60,253 nt of DNA from Pelosinus sp. (GTDB lineage: Bacteria; Bacillota; Negativicutes; Propionisporales; Propionisporaceae). Shown piece by piece: positions 8,570 to 16,789 of the stretch; positions within the stretch are counted from its first letter, which is position 1; each line of letters starts with the position of its first letter. The DNA lies in contig JAJFUN010000117.1 of NCBI GenBank assembly GCA_021372375.1, positions 1 to 60,253 of the forward strand. Direction: 5' to 3'. The notes under the pieces were generated by a model. It ran no database searches. It worked only from the letters and a program-made list of their open reading frames with translations, and was not told the DNA's origin. The translations under genes and the position numbers were made by a program.

Positions 8570-8835
8570 TTCATACCCTCACTATTTCTTATTTCAATTG
8601 CAATTGTAAAATATAATATCCATAATGTCAAGTTTATTTTACATCTATTCATATAATGTTCCCTCAATTCTGGTAACCAAAATTGTTTTGTCTACTAACA
8701 AGCGCCACAAATAACAACGGACAACCTCTGCCAATGCTCTGACGAAGGTTGTCCTTAGTTGTTTATATTGTATTATTGGTATACGGAACGAGAGTCAAAT
8801 TCACCCAGAATCTTCTAAAGTCTAGTCAATGCTAA

Positions 8836-8931
8836 TTAAGCATCTGAAAGGGTATTCAAAAAAACTACTTTTGAATGGGTAATTACACAAGAACCTTTGT
8901 CAATGCCTTCGAGCATGTTTGACTTTAACTT
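8836..8931 (-). pseudogene. Remnant of a DUF362 gene
   Basis: The minus strand encodes 31 residues and a stop. 14 of 21 positions (KSNMLEGIDKGSCVITHSKVV) equal the DUF362 gene at 2246-3394 (KPNMLEGSDKDICVTTHPEVV). The motif is the family's N-terminal signature, at the expected relative position, but the protein stops about ten residues later and there is no start codon region upstream. It is a short fossil of a second, paralogous gene. Confidence 0.7.
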
Positions 8932-8943
8932 GCCATTATATAT

Positions 8944-8977
8944 AAGAACTCCTGCCAAATAATTGGCAGGAGTTCTT
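8944..8977 (-). terminator. Terminator of the lactate permease gene
   Basis: Perfect 15-base arms (AAGAACTCCTGCCAA / TTGGCAGGAGTTCTT) with a 4-base loop, 23 bases past the permease stop. The tail after the hairpin on the minus strand is AT-rich but has no long T-run. Confidence 0.75.
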
Positions 8978-8999
8978 CGCACACCGTTCCTCAGTCTTA

Positions 9000-10655
9000 C
9001 TAAGGAAGCATCCAGTGCAATACATTTGACTGAAGATATGTCATGATGCCGATGATAATAATCATGACAATACTACTTGGAAGTGCAAAACGGAAGATAG
9101 TTGACTCTTGACCGACCAAGCCAGTAGCTGCAGTTGCAACGGAAATACTTTGCGGAGAAAGCATTTTGCCGCAAACACCACCGGATGAGGTGGAAGCAAC
9201 TGTAAGATTCGGATCTATGCCAAGCTGCGTAGCAGCTGTCTTTTGCATGGAACCGAATAACGCATTGGCCGAAGTATCAGAACCGGTAAGAAATACGCCG
9301 ATCCATCCTAAGAATGGTGCAAAGAATGGGAAAGCTCCACCAGTAGCGGTAACTGCCAGCCCTAAGGTTATACTCATACCGGAATAATTCATGATATAGG
9401 CTAAACCAAGAATCATAGCGATAGTGATAATCGGGTAAACGAGCATTTTAATCGTTTTACCGAAACAAACAGTTGCCCGACCATAACCGTATTTAGGAAT
9501 AATCAGCAGTGATACTAGACCCGAAAGGAAGATTGCTGTTCCTGGAGCAGACAAAAAGTTGATACCGAAAGTTGCTGCGTACGGAGTATTTTGTGCTACA
9601 ACAGGCGCTGCTTTAACAACAAGATTATTTAAGCCAGGCCACGAAATGACTGTAAACCCTAAAGCTTTTTCCCAGCCAACCAAAACATTCTTAAAGCCGA
9701 TGAATTTATTGTCAGCCCACAAGAAGACGAACACGGCCAAAATAATGTAAGGAGCCCAAGCACGTAACACTTCTCCAATGGAATACTTTAACTGGACAGG
9801 TCCGTCTGCGGATTCTGGCTCGTCAGGGAAATGCCATATCTTAGATGGTTTCCAAAGATTCAAGAAAATTAACAGACCAATGATAGTAACGAAAGCGGAG
9901 GTGATATCTGGTAAGTATACGCTCAGATAATTGGAAGTAAAGAACTGGGTAACAGCAAAGCAACCACCGGCTACAAGAACAGCAGGCAGTACTTCCACTG
10001 CACGTTTCCAGCCACACATCATTACTACAACCCATAAGGGAACAAGGAATGAGAGGAAAGGCAGTTGACGACCGATAATTTTACTCAGCGTCATTGCATC
10101 AATGCCAGAGACTTGACCAAGTACGACTACCGGTAAGCCAATAGCGCCAAATGCAACCGGAGCAGTATTGGCAATAAGACAAATACCTGCTGCATACACC
10201 GGATTAAAACCAAGACCCACCAGCATTGCAGCTGTAATAGCTACAGGAGTACCAAAACCAGCAGTACCTTCAATAAATGAACCAAATGCAAAGGCAATAA
10301 AGATTGCCTGCAGCCGGCGGTCATCCGTAATGGAAGCAAGAGAATTTTTGATAATTTCAAATTCACCGGATTCAACTGTCATATTGTAAACCCAAATAGC
10401 AGTTACAACAATCCAGATTATAGGGAAAATTCCGACCGCTGCTCCATTAAGCACGGAGTTGATTGCTAAGCCTACCGGCATATTAAAGGCAAAAACCGAG
10501 CAAAGAATAGCTGACACCAACCCGATAAAAGCCGCATTGTGGCCTTTGGAACGCTTAATACCTAACATGTAAAGCAAAATAAATAATGGAATAGCTGCAA
10601 CAAGCGCCGAGAGACCAATGTTTCCCAACGGATTGTAATTTTGAATCCATGTCAT
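9000..10655 (-). CDS. lctP: L-lactate permease (LctP family)
   Basis: About 551 residues with 12-14 membrane helices. The family pattern is clear: WIQNYNPLGNIGLSALVAAIP at the N-terminus, FGSFIEGTAGFGTPVAITAAML, NTAPVAFGAIGLPVVVLGQVSG, and FLTGSDTSANALFGSMQ. These permeases carry lactate, and often glycolate, with protons across the inner membrane. ATG 10655 sits 8 bases after AGAAGGTG and is preferred over TTG 10661. The gene is divergent from a NarL-type response regulator (11212) and belongs functionally with glcD/glcF and the sensor kinase (16790) further right. Confidence 0.92.
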   Translation of the reverse strand: MTWIQNYNPLGNIGLSALVAAIPLFILLYMLGIKRSKGHNAAFIGLVSAILCSVFAFNMPVGLAINSVLNGAAVGIFPIIWIVVTAIWVYNMTVESGEFEIIKNSLASITDDRRLQAIFIAFAFGSFIEGTAGFGTPVAITAAMLVGLGFNPVYAAGICLIANTAPVAFGAIGLPVVVLGQVSGIDAMTLSKIIGRQLPFLSFLVPLWVVVMMCGWKRAVEVLPAVLVAGGCFAVTQFFTSNYLSVYLPDITSAFVTIIGLLIFLNLWKPSKIWHFPDEPESADGPVQLKYSIGEVLRAWAPYIILAVFVFLWADNKFIGFKNVLVGWEKALGFTVISWPGLNNLVVKAAPVVAQNTPYAATFGINFLSAPGTAIFLSGLVSLLIIPKYGYGRATVCFGKTIKMLVYPIITIAMILGLAYIMNYSGMSITLGLAVTATGGAFPFFAPFLGWIGVFLTGSDTSANALFGSMQKTAATQLGIDPNLTVASTSSGGVCGKMLSPQSISVATAATGLVGQESTIFRFALPSSIVMIIIIGIMTYLQSNVLHWMLP

Positions 10656-11211
10656 GTACAATACACCTTCTTTATTTAATTTATCGCTTACACACTTCTT
10701 TGAAACAGCCTTTAACTTCAGTTTTGGACTTGAGGGACTATGGACTGCTTGGGAAAATTAGCGCAGAGTCTGCCTAGCTTTCATTTGTGTCGTTAGGCCA
10801 GCGACGGTAATGCAATCATCTCTCACGCACACTTCAACTTTAGCCCAAAAGCGCAATCCATAGTTTGACGTTAATCAAACTTGCTGCCAATTACGGCATA
10901 CTTTCTCCCTACCTCAGCTGTGTCTTACTGAATACTGCTCATAATATTCTGCAGAATATTAAGAAAGATTCGACTAGTCAAGTTAATTATGCTATTATGG
11001 CCGCCAAATGTAAATCAGGTAATCCCAGTAAATATAATGTAGGATATTTCCTACATTTAGTGCAAAAAATCACTTAAATAAAAAGGGTATTCCGACTAAA
11101 TGTAAAATTAATTATAAATAGAGACATTTATAGTGCTTATTAATATTTAAATTATTAAATTTTAAGTTACTATAAAGGCGTTACACTGCTTGCCAGAATA
11201 GGGGGAGGAAT
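10656..11211. promoter_or_regulatory. Divergent lctP / response-regulator region with a TAGGA-type palindrome
   Basis: This 556-base region has no convincing gene. A perfect palindrome ATGTAGGA-TATT-TCCTACAT lies at 11037-11056 and could be an operator for the NarL-family regulator next to it. A loose long inverted repeat (ACTATGGACTGC around 10738 with its partner near 10850-10865) may fold in the permease leader. ORF-like stretches here show no coding character. Confidence 0.45.
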
Positions 11212-11868
11212 ATGAGTAAAATTAGTATTGCTATTGCAGATGATCATACAGTATTACGATCTGCTCTTAAAGCCATGCTTAATTACTATTCTCGTTTTGA
11301 AGTTATCGGCGAAGCTTCGAACGGGCTGGAAACTATAGACATGCTGGAAAATTGTCATCCGGATGTGCTTATTCTTGACCTAGCCATGCCGGTAATGAGC
11401 GGTATGGAATGCATTAAGGAAATTCGTTATCGCAATATCGGTTGCCGAATTTTAGTTTTAACTATGTATGATGAGGAGGAGTATGTAAAAAAGGTGATGC
11501 AGGCCGGCGCGGACGGTTATATATTAAAAAAGTCGGCCGATATAGAGCTAATTAATGGTATTGAAGGGGTTTATTCCGGCAAAAAATTTATTCATGAAAG
11601 TCTGGTAGAAAAATTAATGGAAAACCTTCTCTGTGATACCGAAGCAGCCTGTGACGAACTAGATCCTTATACACTGCTTAGTATTCGGGAACGAGAAGTT
11701 ACCCGCTTCCTAGCACTTGGATATAACAACTCTGAAATTGGCGCAAGACTATCACTTAGTCCCAAAACAATTGATACTTATCGCTCGCGTATTATGAAAA
11801 AGTTAGGAGTGTGTCGCAAATCTAAGCTTGTGAATTATGCTATAAAATACAAACTGGTTAATATGTAG
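11212..11868 (+). CDS. NarL/FixJ-family response regulator
   Basis: 218 residues. The receiver domain covers 1-125, with acidic pocket ADD (residues 9-11), phospho-acceptor Asp in DVLILDLAMP (about 56), Thr in LVLTMYD and Lys in ILKKSAD. A LuxR-type helix-turn-helix follows at about 150-218 (LSIREREVTRFLALGYNNSEIGARLSLSPKTIDTYRSRIMKKL). It is a close paralogue of the regulator at 20913-21629. Neither has a kinase directly beside it; the sensor kinase at 16790 is the obvious candidate partner. Its position opposite lctP suggests control of the permease. GGGGAGGAAT precedes the ATG. Confidence 0.9.
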   Translation: MSKISIAIADDHTVLRSALKAMLNYYSRFEVIGEASNGLETIDMLENCHPDVLILDLAMPVMSGMECIKEIRYRNIGCRILVLTMYDEEEYVKKVMQAGADGYILKKSADIELINGIEGVYSGKKFIHESLVEKLMENLLCDTEAACDELDPYTLLSIREREVTRFLALGYNNSEIGARLSLSPKTIDTYRSRIMKKLGVCRKSKLVNYAIKYKLVNM

Positions 11869-11913
11869 CTGTAAAATTTCCTTCCTTTTAGCTTAAGCTT
11901 GACGACAAAGCAT

Positions 11914-11964
11914 AAAAATAATATACTAGTTAACAATATATAAGTTAACTAGTATATTATTTTT
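11914..11964. promoter_or_regulatory. 21-base perfect inverted repeat: terminator and/or MarR operator
   Basis: Arms AAAAATAATATACTAGTTAAC and its exact complement, separated by 9 bases, end in a run of T on the plus strand 46 bases after the response regulator stop and 22 bases before the MarR start. It can act as terminator for the regulator. The TACTAGTTAAC core is also the sort of AT-rich palindrome that MarR proteins bind, so it may serve both functions. Confidence 0.7.
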
Positions 11965-11985
11965 TTATAGTAATGAGGTGGCCAC

Positions 11986-12411
11986 ATGAATTCAGCTAAG
12001 TTAATTCATTTACTTTATCAAACCACGCGCGCTATTTCCCAAGGCGTGAATCAAGTGCTGACAGAGTATGGGCTATATAGTTCCGAATGGTCAATTGTTG
12101 TGGCCATCAAAGAAACTGGCCCGATCACGCAGATTGCTTTGGCAAATTATCTCAGCATCGAACCTGCAGCAATCTCCAAAACTGTTGTAAAACTAGAAGA
12201 AAAAGGCTTTATCGAAAGAAAATCAGGCCAGGACAAACGCGAAAAAAAAGTCTCACTGACTGAAAAAGCACTTAGTCACTATACTATTTGGGAAAAGGCG
12301 ATTGACAATCATCGGCAAGCTATTCTCGCCGATTTGCCGCAAGACAAACAACAAGAATTATACGTAATGCTCGAATCTATTTATGCAAATTCACAAAAGT
12401 ACAAAAAGTAA
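11986..12411 (+). CDS. MarR-family transcriptional regulator
   Basis: 141 residues with a winged helix: SEWSIVVAIKETGPITQIALANYLSIEPAAISKTVVKLEEKGFIERKSGQDKREKKVSLTEKA (residues ~35-100) and dimerisation helices at both ends. The DKRE wing and the spacing are typical. It is 32 bases upstream of an MFS exporter gene in the same direction, the classic repressor-exporter pair, and follows a 21-base palindrome likely to be its operator. GAGGTGG precedes the ATG. Confidence 0.92.
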   Translation: MNSAKLIHLLYQTTRAISQGVNQVLTEYGLYSSEWSIVVAIKETGPITQIALANYLSIEPAAISKTVVKLEEKGFIERKSGQDKREKKVSLTEKALSHYTIWEKAIDNHRQAILADLPQDKQQELYVMLESIYANSQKYKK

Positions 12412-12443
12412 GGCAACTGCTTTGCTAAAGAAAGGACTATTAA

Positions 12444-13643
12444 ATGACAACTAATGTTTCTAAATTATGGACGAAGGATTTTATTTTATTTACTATTTCT
12501 AATACTTTTTTATTTAGTGGCTTTCATATCTTTTTGCCGACACTGCCAATTTATGTTTTAAATCAAGGCGGAACTAGTACAGATGTTGGCTTATTATCGG
12601 CCATTTTTGTATTCTGTGCTATTGCAATTCGTTTTTCCACAGACTATGGCACAAAAAAAATGGGTAAAAAATATTACTTATACATCGGCTGCGTCTTATG
12701 CTTTGTTGCGGCCATCAGTTATATTTTAGCTACAACTGTACCACGGTTACTTTCCTTGCGGGTACTTCATGGGCTGGGGTTTGGCATAGCTACCACGTTA
12801 TATGCTGCTATTGTCACCGACCTAATCCCAAAGTCACGCCGCGGTGAAGGAATAGGCTATTTTGGACTGGGCACAACCTTGGCAATGGCAATTGCACCGG
12901 GTCTTGGCGTATGGATTGTCGATAACTTTTCTTTTAATACACTGTTTATCGTGGCCACATTCAGCCAGATTCTAGCGCTAGGCTGCCTCAGTCTCTGCAG
13001 CATTCCTGATGACCGTTCTATACATATAGAGACACAGAAAAACTCCTCACTAATCGATAAACTAGTAGAAAAAAGGCTGTTATTCCAAGCCTTCCTTGCC
13101 CTACTATTCGGGGTTTGTATCGGCGGCGTTTTAAACTTTATCGCACTACTCGCCAAAGAAGCGCATATTGCTAATGCCGGTGCCTTCTTCTTAATGTGCA
13201 CCGCCTGCATCTGTTTATCCAGGCTTGTAACAGGCCGCATATTTGATAAAAAGGGCCCAGCCTGGGTTATCTTAACCGGAACAGTTATTTTTCTATTAGG
13301 CTTTGTCGTTTTGTCACAAAGTCACAGCATGACTTCTTTTTTAATAGCCTCTGCCCTATACGGATTTGGCTATGGCACCATTTTCCCAGCCTTACAAACC
13401 TGGATGTTTAATCTTGTACCCTCAGAAAAACGCAGCGCCGCCAGTGCAACCTTTTATAATATGATTGATATCGGCAATGGTGTAGGTTCAGTTGCCCTTG
13501 GCATGCTCGCAGGAAAGCTTGGCTACGCTTCGATTTATGGATGCAGTGCCATCATCATGGGCATTTTTCTCTTTAGTTATGCCTGGTTTGTGATTAAAGA
13601 AAAATCTAGCTTAGCGCATAATCTAGATGAAGCCGAAGAATAG
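12444..13643 (+). CDS. MFS transporter controlled by the adjacent MarR regulator
   Basis: 399 residues with 12 predicted membrane helices. MFS signature elements are visible: RFSTDYGTKKMGKKYYLYIGC after helix 2, HGLGFGIATTLYAAIVTDLIPKSRRGEGIGYFGLG (helix 4-5, typical of drug exporters), and a second-half repeat RIFDKKGPAWVILTG. Co-transcription with the MarR gene suggests inducible export of a small toxic compound or metabolite; the substrate is unknown. AAAGGAC precedes the ATG. It resembles the MFS protein at 1063-2220 in general architecture. Confidence 0.88.
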   Translation: MTTNVSKLWTKDFILFTISNTFLFSGFHIFLPTLPIYVLNQGGTSTDVGLLSAIFVFCAIAIRFSTDYGTKKMGKKYYLYIGCVLCFVAAISYILATTVPRLLSLRVLHGLGFGIATTLYAAIVTDLIPKSRRGEGIGYFGLGTTLAMAIAPGLGVWIVDNFSFNTLFIVATFSQILALGCLSLCSIPDDRSIHIETQKNSSLIDKLVEKRLLFQAFLALLFGVCIGGVLNFIALLAKEAHIANAGAFFLMCTACICLSRLVTGRIFDKKGPAWVILTGTVIFLLGFVVLSQSHSMTSFLIASALYGFGYGTIFPALQTWMFNLVPSEKRSAASATFYNMIDIGNGVGSVALGMLAGKLGYASIYGCSAIIMGIFLFSYAWFVIKEKSSLAHNLDEAEE

Positions 13644-13672
13644 TATAAGTTTTGGATTATGAGGTGAGTCGT

Positions 13673-14107
13673 TTGTTTGGAAAGATATTAGTACCTGTTG
13701 ATGGATCTGCTGCGGCCTTAAGAGCCGTTAATTATGCCAGGGGCGTGGCCGAGAAATTTGAAAGTGCCGTTACTTTACTGCATGTTATTGAACATCCAGG
13801 GTATTTATCAGCAGATATCAACAAATTGCCGACAAGTGTAATTCAGGATATGGACCAAAACGGCGAGCAGATTTTAGCCGAGGCCTTGGAAATATTTGCT
13901 GATTTTGATGGCCGGGTTTCTACCAAGCTCGAATATGGACATGCGGGGATCAAAATTACCGATCTTAGCAAAGAACACAGCTATTCGTTAATTGTTATGG
14001 GCCGCAGAGGTCTAAGCGGCGTAAAACAGCTATTAATGGGCAGCGTTAGCAATTATGTTCTCCACTATGCGCAGTGTCCTACACTAATTATCAAAGGTGA
14101 AAAATAG
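13673..14107 (+). CDS. Universal stress protein (UspA family)
   Basis: About 144 residues. KILVPVDGSAAALRAVNYA at the N-terminus and the ATP-binding signature GRRGLSGVKQLLMGSVSNYVL (G-2x-G-9x-G-S) near the C-terminus place it in the ATP-binding Usp group. The start is probably TTG 13673, six bases after GAGGTG, giving the usual LFGKILVPVDGS beginning; TTG 13652 would add seven residues. It lies only 29 bases behind the MFS gene, so may share its transcript. Usp proteins modulate stress survival by unknown direct means. Confidence 0.88.
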   Translation: MFGKILVPVDGSAAALRAVNYARGVAEKFESAVTLLHVIEHPGYLSADINKLPTSVIQDMDQNGEQILAEALEIFADFDGRVSTKLEYGHAGIKITDLSKEHSYSLIVMGRRGLSGVKQLLMGSVSNYVLHYAQCPTLIIKGEK

Positions 14108-14131
14108 TAATAAATCTCTAACTTCATGCAC

Positions 14132-14175
14132 AAAATGGCCGCACACTAATTTTTAGTGCGCGGCCATTTTTTTGT
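14132..14175 (+). terminator. Terminator after the Usp gene
   Basis: GC-rich stem (AAAATGGCCGC...GCGGCCATTTT with further pairing CACTAA/TTAGTG) followed by T7, 25 bases after the Usp stop. It closes the MarR-MFS-Usp transcript. Confidence 0.9.
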
Positions 14176-14299
14176 ATAGCTTGGCAAGTCCTGGCATACT
14201 CACCAAATTACCCTTGATAACATATTCTATATAGTAATACTCCATCAAAGACTTATCCCGACTAGACATAAATGAGGTGATTGTAAAAACAGCTGGGGA

Positions 14300-15589
14300 G
14301 TGAAAAAATTGAAAGAACAGGAAATGTCAACACATGCCCCTGTAGTGTTGCCGTCTATAGAGGGCGAAAAAATTAAGGAAAAAGCTAAAGGTCTGCTGAA
14401 ATATTTAGGGCCGGCGTTTATTGTCAGTGTAGCGTACATGGATCCTGGAAACTTTGGCACCAATATTAGCGGTGGTTCACAATTTGCCTACAATTTGCTG
14501 TGGGTCATTTTATGGAGTAATATTATGGCTATATTTGTGCAAATTCTTTCTGCTAAAGTAGGTATTGCTACAGGCTTAGGCTTGCCAGTACATTGCGGCC
14601 GTGAATTTTCAAAAACGGTAAATTGGGGCTTATGGTCAATCGCCACGATAGCAGCCATGGCTACAGATCTTGCGGAGTTTCTTGGCGGTGTTCTTGGTTT
14701 TTACCTTTTATTTGGTATCCCCTTAGTATGGTCAGCCCTTTTAACAGGAACGATTACTTATTTTATTTGCCATATGCAAAAATACGGTCAGCAAATTGTC
14801 GAACGCATCATCACCGCAATGGTGGCAATTATTAGTGTTGCCTATGTATGGGAGATGTTTATGGCAGCCCCAGACTGGGGGCAAGTAGCCTACCATGTAG
14901 CTGTACCAATGCTCACGCCTGACAGCGTAATGGTAGCAGTAGGAATGCTTGGCGCAACCGTCATGCCGCATGTTATCTATCTACACTCCCACTTAGTGCA
15001 GACACGCCGCACAACTGCCGATCACGATGACTGCGTCCATCATTTAAAGATGGCCAAAATGGATGTGTTCTTGGCAATGAATATGGCCTTTATTGTAAAT
15101 GCATCAATGGTAATCGTATCCGCTGCCGTTTTCAACGGCAATGGCCTCTCTGTGGATAGTATTGAAGCCGCCTACATGACGCTGCAGCCTTTAATGGGCA
15201 ATATGGCGGCTGGCGCCTTTGGGCTGGCACTTCTCGCATCAGGTCTATCTTCTTCAACTGTCGGGACTATGGCTGGCGAGGTAATTTTGAACGGCTTTGT
15301 TGGATTTGATATTCCCATCAGTATTAGACGTATTATTACCATGCTGCCAGGTATCGCCATCCTACTGTCAGGCATCAACCCCATGGAAGCGCTGATAGTC
15401 AGTCAAGTAGTCTTAAGTTTTGCCCTGCCCGCAGCCGTTATTCCCCTCATGCTTATCAGCAGTAAAGAAAGCATTATGGGACGGTTTAAAAACAGCGTAC
15501 TAACAAATATTATGGGCTGGATTATTGTCGGGATTATTCTAGCCATGAATAGTATTCTACTGTATTTAATATTTACCGGGCAAGCATAA
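14300..15589 (+). CDS. mntH: NRAMP-family divalent metal (Mn2+/Fe2+) transporter
   Basis: 429 residues, 11-12 membrane helices. Both diagnostic NRAMP metal-site motifs are present: DPGN in helix 1 (SVAYMDPGNFGTN, about residue 50) and MPH in helix 6 (GATVMPHVIYLHSHLVQ, about residue 220). The Met of MPH favours transition metals over Mg2+ or Ca2+. It imports Mn2+ (or Fe2+) with protons across the inner membrane. The start is uncertain: GTG 14300, TTG 14309 (better spaced after GGGGAG) or ATG 14324. A Mn2+ riboswitch lies just beyond its 3' end in the opposite direction (15726-15860), which makes Mn2+ the likely substrate. Confidence 0.9.
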   Translation: MKKLKEQEMSTHAPVVLPSIEGEKIKEKAKGLLKYLGPAFIVSVAYMDPGNFGTNISGGSQFAYNLLWVILWSNIMAIFVQILSAKVGIATGLGLPVHCGREFSKTVNWGLWSIATIAAMATDLAEFLGGVLGFYLLFGIPLVWSALLTGTITYFICHMQKYGQQIVERIITAMVAIISVAYVWEMFMAAPDWGQVAYHVAVPMLTPDSVMVAVGMLGATVMPHVIYLHSHLVQTRRTTADHDDCVHHLKMAKMDVFLAMNMAFIVNASMVIVSAAVFNGNGLSVDSIEAAYMTLQPLMGNMAAGAFGLALLASGLSSSTVGTMAGEVILNGFVGFDIPISIRRIITMLPGIAILLSGINPMEALIVSQVVLSFALPAAVIPLMLISSKESIMGRFKNSVLTNIMGWIIVGIILAMNSILLYLIFTGQA

Positions 15590-15617
15590 TATGCCAAATA
15601 AATAAATTTGAGTCAAG

Positions 15618-15662
15618 CCGCAAGGTTTGTAGCAGGTGGCCGCCTGACTGCAAACCTTGCGG
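15618..15662. terminator. Strong hairpin after the NRAMP gene
   Basis: 12-base GC-rich arms (CCGCAAGGTTTG / CAAACCTTGCGG) enclose a smaller hairpin (CAGG...CCTG). It begins 28 bases after the NRAMP stop. It lacks a good T-run on either side, so it may be a weak terminator or an RNA-stabilising end structure. On the minus strand it lies directly downstream of the riboswitch terminator. Confidence 0.6.
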
Positions 15663-15725
15663 AATTTCTTGGGCGAAATAAAACGCTTGTGTTTTTGAAA
15701 TATACTTTCGTAGATAAAAATATAA

Positions 15726-15767
15726 CGAGACCTTTATTTCTAAGCTTTCTTAGAAATAAAGGTCTCG
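15726..15767 (-). terminator. Expression-platform terminator of the Mn riboswitch
   Basis: Read on the minus strand: CGAGACCUUUAUUUCUAAG, a 4-base loop, and the exact complement, followed by a U-rich tail (15712-15725). The 5' arm contains the last conserved aptamer bases (GACCUUUA), so ligand-stabilised P1 and the terminator are mutually exclusive, the standard design for a switch that is ON with metal. Confidence 0.88.
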
Positions 15768-15860
15768 CTATAGCAGATTTCTGCCAGTAGAACCGGGCTT
15801 GAAGCCAGTATGTCGATTCTACTTCCGGGTAACCCCCGTTAGCTACTCCCCTTTAGGGTT
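15751..15860 (-). ncRNA. yybP-ykoY manganese riboswitch aptamer
   Basis: The minus strand carries the hallmark bases in order: UAAAGGGGAGUAGCU (P1 5' strand and L1), a first hairpin (CGGGGGUUACCCG), a GUAGAA...UUCUAC stem holding UCGACAU and a GGCUUCAAGCC hairpin followed by CGG, a GGCAGAAAUCUGCU hairpin, and UAGCGAGACCUUUA (P1 3' strand). This matches the consensus I know from the Lactococcus yybP-ykoY structure (AAAGGGGAGUAGCG ... UUUAGCAAGACCUUU). It binds Mn2+. No ORF follows on its strand; transcription passing the terminator would run antisense into the NRAMP gene. Confidence 0.88.
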
Positions 15861-16122
15861 ATTTAGTTTACACGATATAATATGCTATCTGCAGAAAAAT
15901 GTTCCTTGAGCCGTAAATTTTATATTTTCTAATAAAATGTTTTATGTCTGGATTTACTTTATTCTATTCAGATGACCGCAAAAATTCCACTGTTATTCGC
16001 TAGAAAATATTATATTCCCGGTCAAACTAACATTTACACACCAAAACTTGAACTTTGTATAAAAGCATAGTATTGTAAAGTTAATATTACTAAAGTAGTT
16101 GTCAACAAAGGGAGGAAAAATA
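15861..16122. promoter_or_regulatory. Divergent promoter region of riboswitch and kinase operon
   Basis: AT-rich, no gene. It must contain the leftward riboswitch promoter (TATTAT on the minus strand near 15880 is a possible -10) and the rightward promoter of the kinase/sensor operon. No clear -35 partners were assigned. Confidence 0.35.
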
Positions 16123-16767
16123 ATGGCAGTTGACTATGACAAATTAGCCCAAGCAATAATAAACGCTTATAAAAACTTCGAAGAGAAACGCTTCATCCTT
16201 GGCATCACGGGAATTCCCGGCGCGGGAAAAAGCACCTTGGCGGCTCGCTTGGTTAGCAGAATAAATCAAGTTTTAAACCAAAATATATCCATTGTTGTCC
16301 CGATGGATGGCTTTCATTTTCATAATACTATATTAAAAAAGCACGGATTGCTAACCAAAAAAGGTATGCCCGAAACCTTTGATGCGTTAGGCTTTACAAC
16401 ACTAATCAAACAAATCGCGGCAGATAAGGAGGAAGAAATATATTGCCCGGCCTATGACAGAAGAGTGCATAACCCTACTCCAAACGCCATTCTAGTAAAA
16501 AAAAATCATAGGATTATTATCGTAGAAGGTAATTATTTATTATTAGATACCGCGCCTTGGCATGAATTAGAGAATTATCTTACGGAATCCTGGTTTATTG
16601 AGATTTCCCCATCCATTACCAAAGAGCGCCTCATCAGAAGGCATACCCGCTCAGGCCGCAGCTTTCGGGAAGCATTAACGAAAATTGCGACAACTGACAT
16701 GCCTAATGCCGCATTAATTCTAAAAACTCAGTCCAAAGCGACCAGAACGATACAAGTTGATAAATAA
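16123..16767 (+). CDS. Nucleoside/nucleotide-kinase-family P-loop kinase (PanK/FrcK-like)
   Basis: 214 residues from ATG 16123 (GGGAGGAAAAATA before it; a GTG at 16099 is less likely). Walker A is GIPGAGKSTLA (about residue 31), followed by VPMDGFHFHN, the substrate-binding DGFH of the uridine kinase/pantothenate kinase/phosphoribulokinase group, then YDRRVHNPTPNA, IVEGNYLLLD (Walker B region) and RLIRRHTRSGRS (lid). Annotated relatives include putative fructose-transport kinase FrcK and YfgH-like proteins; the true substrate is not established. It lies 22 bases upstream of a sensor kinase gene, which suggests it phosphorylates a sugar-acid- or sugar-like compound linked to that sensor. That link is inference. 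Confidence 0.8.
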   Translation: MAVDYDKLAQAIINAYKNFEEKRFILGITGIPGAGKSTLAARLVSRINQVLNQNISIVVPMDGFHFHNTILKKHGLLTKKGMPETFDALGFTTLIKQIAADKEEEIYCPAYDRRVHNPTPNAILVKKNHRIIIVEGNYLLLDTAPWHELENYLTESWFIEISPSITKERLIRRHTRSGRSFREALTKIATTDMPNAALILKTQSKATRTIQVDK

Positions 16768-16789
16768 TTCATTCTATCAGGAGGCTATT

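Larger units (their letters stand above)
8570..8999. other. Gene-free region: hairpin 8712-8762, DUF362 remnant, permease terminator
   Basis: The region between the XRE gene start and the lactate permease end. 8570-8640 is the regulator's promoter region. An inverted repeat at 8712-8762 (arms around GGACAACCT / AGGTTGTCC) has no clear T-run. A DUF362 gene remnant follows at 8836-8931, and the permease terminator at 8944-8977. Confidence 0.6.

Noticed and set aside
10865-11077. 70-residue plus-strand ORF in the lctP/regulator gap
   Set aside because: No ribosome site, no family pattern, overlaps the TAGGA palindrome and the likely promoters.
14176-14299. Mn riboswitch in the 5' leader of NRAMP
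   Set aside because: The leader has no GGGGAGUAGC or GACCUUU motif; the only aptamer is downstream and inverted.
15403-15597. 64-residue minus-strand ORF that could be the riboswitch's target gene
   Set aside because: Lies wholly antisense to NRAMP transmembrane codons, so its hydrophobicity is a reflection of that gene; no ribosome site before its TTG start.
15608-15790. 60-residue plus-strand ORF after NRAMP
   Set aside because: It consists of the hairpin at 15618 and the antisense of the riboswitch terminator; no coding character.
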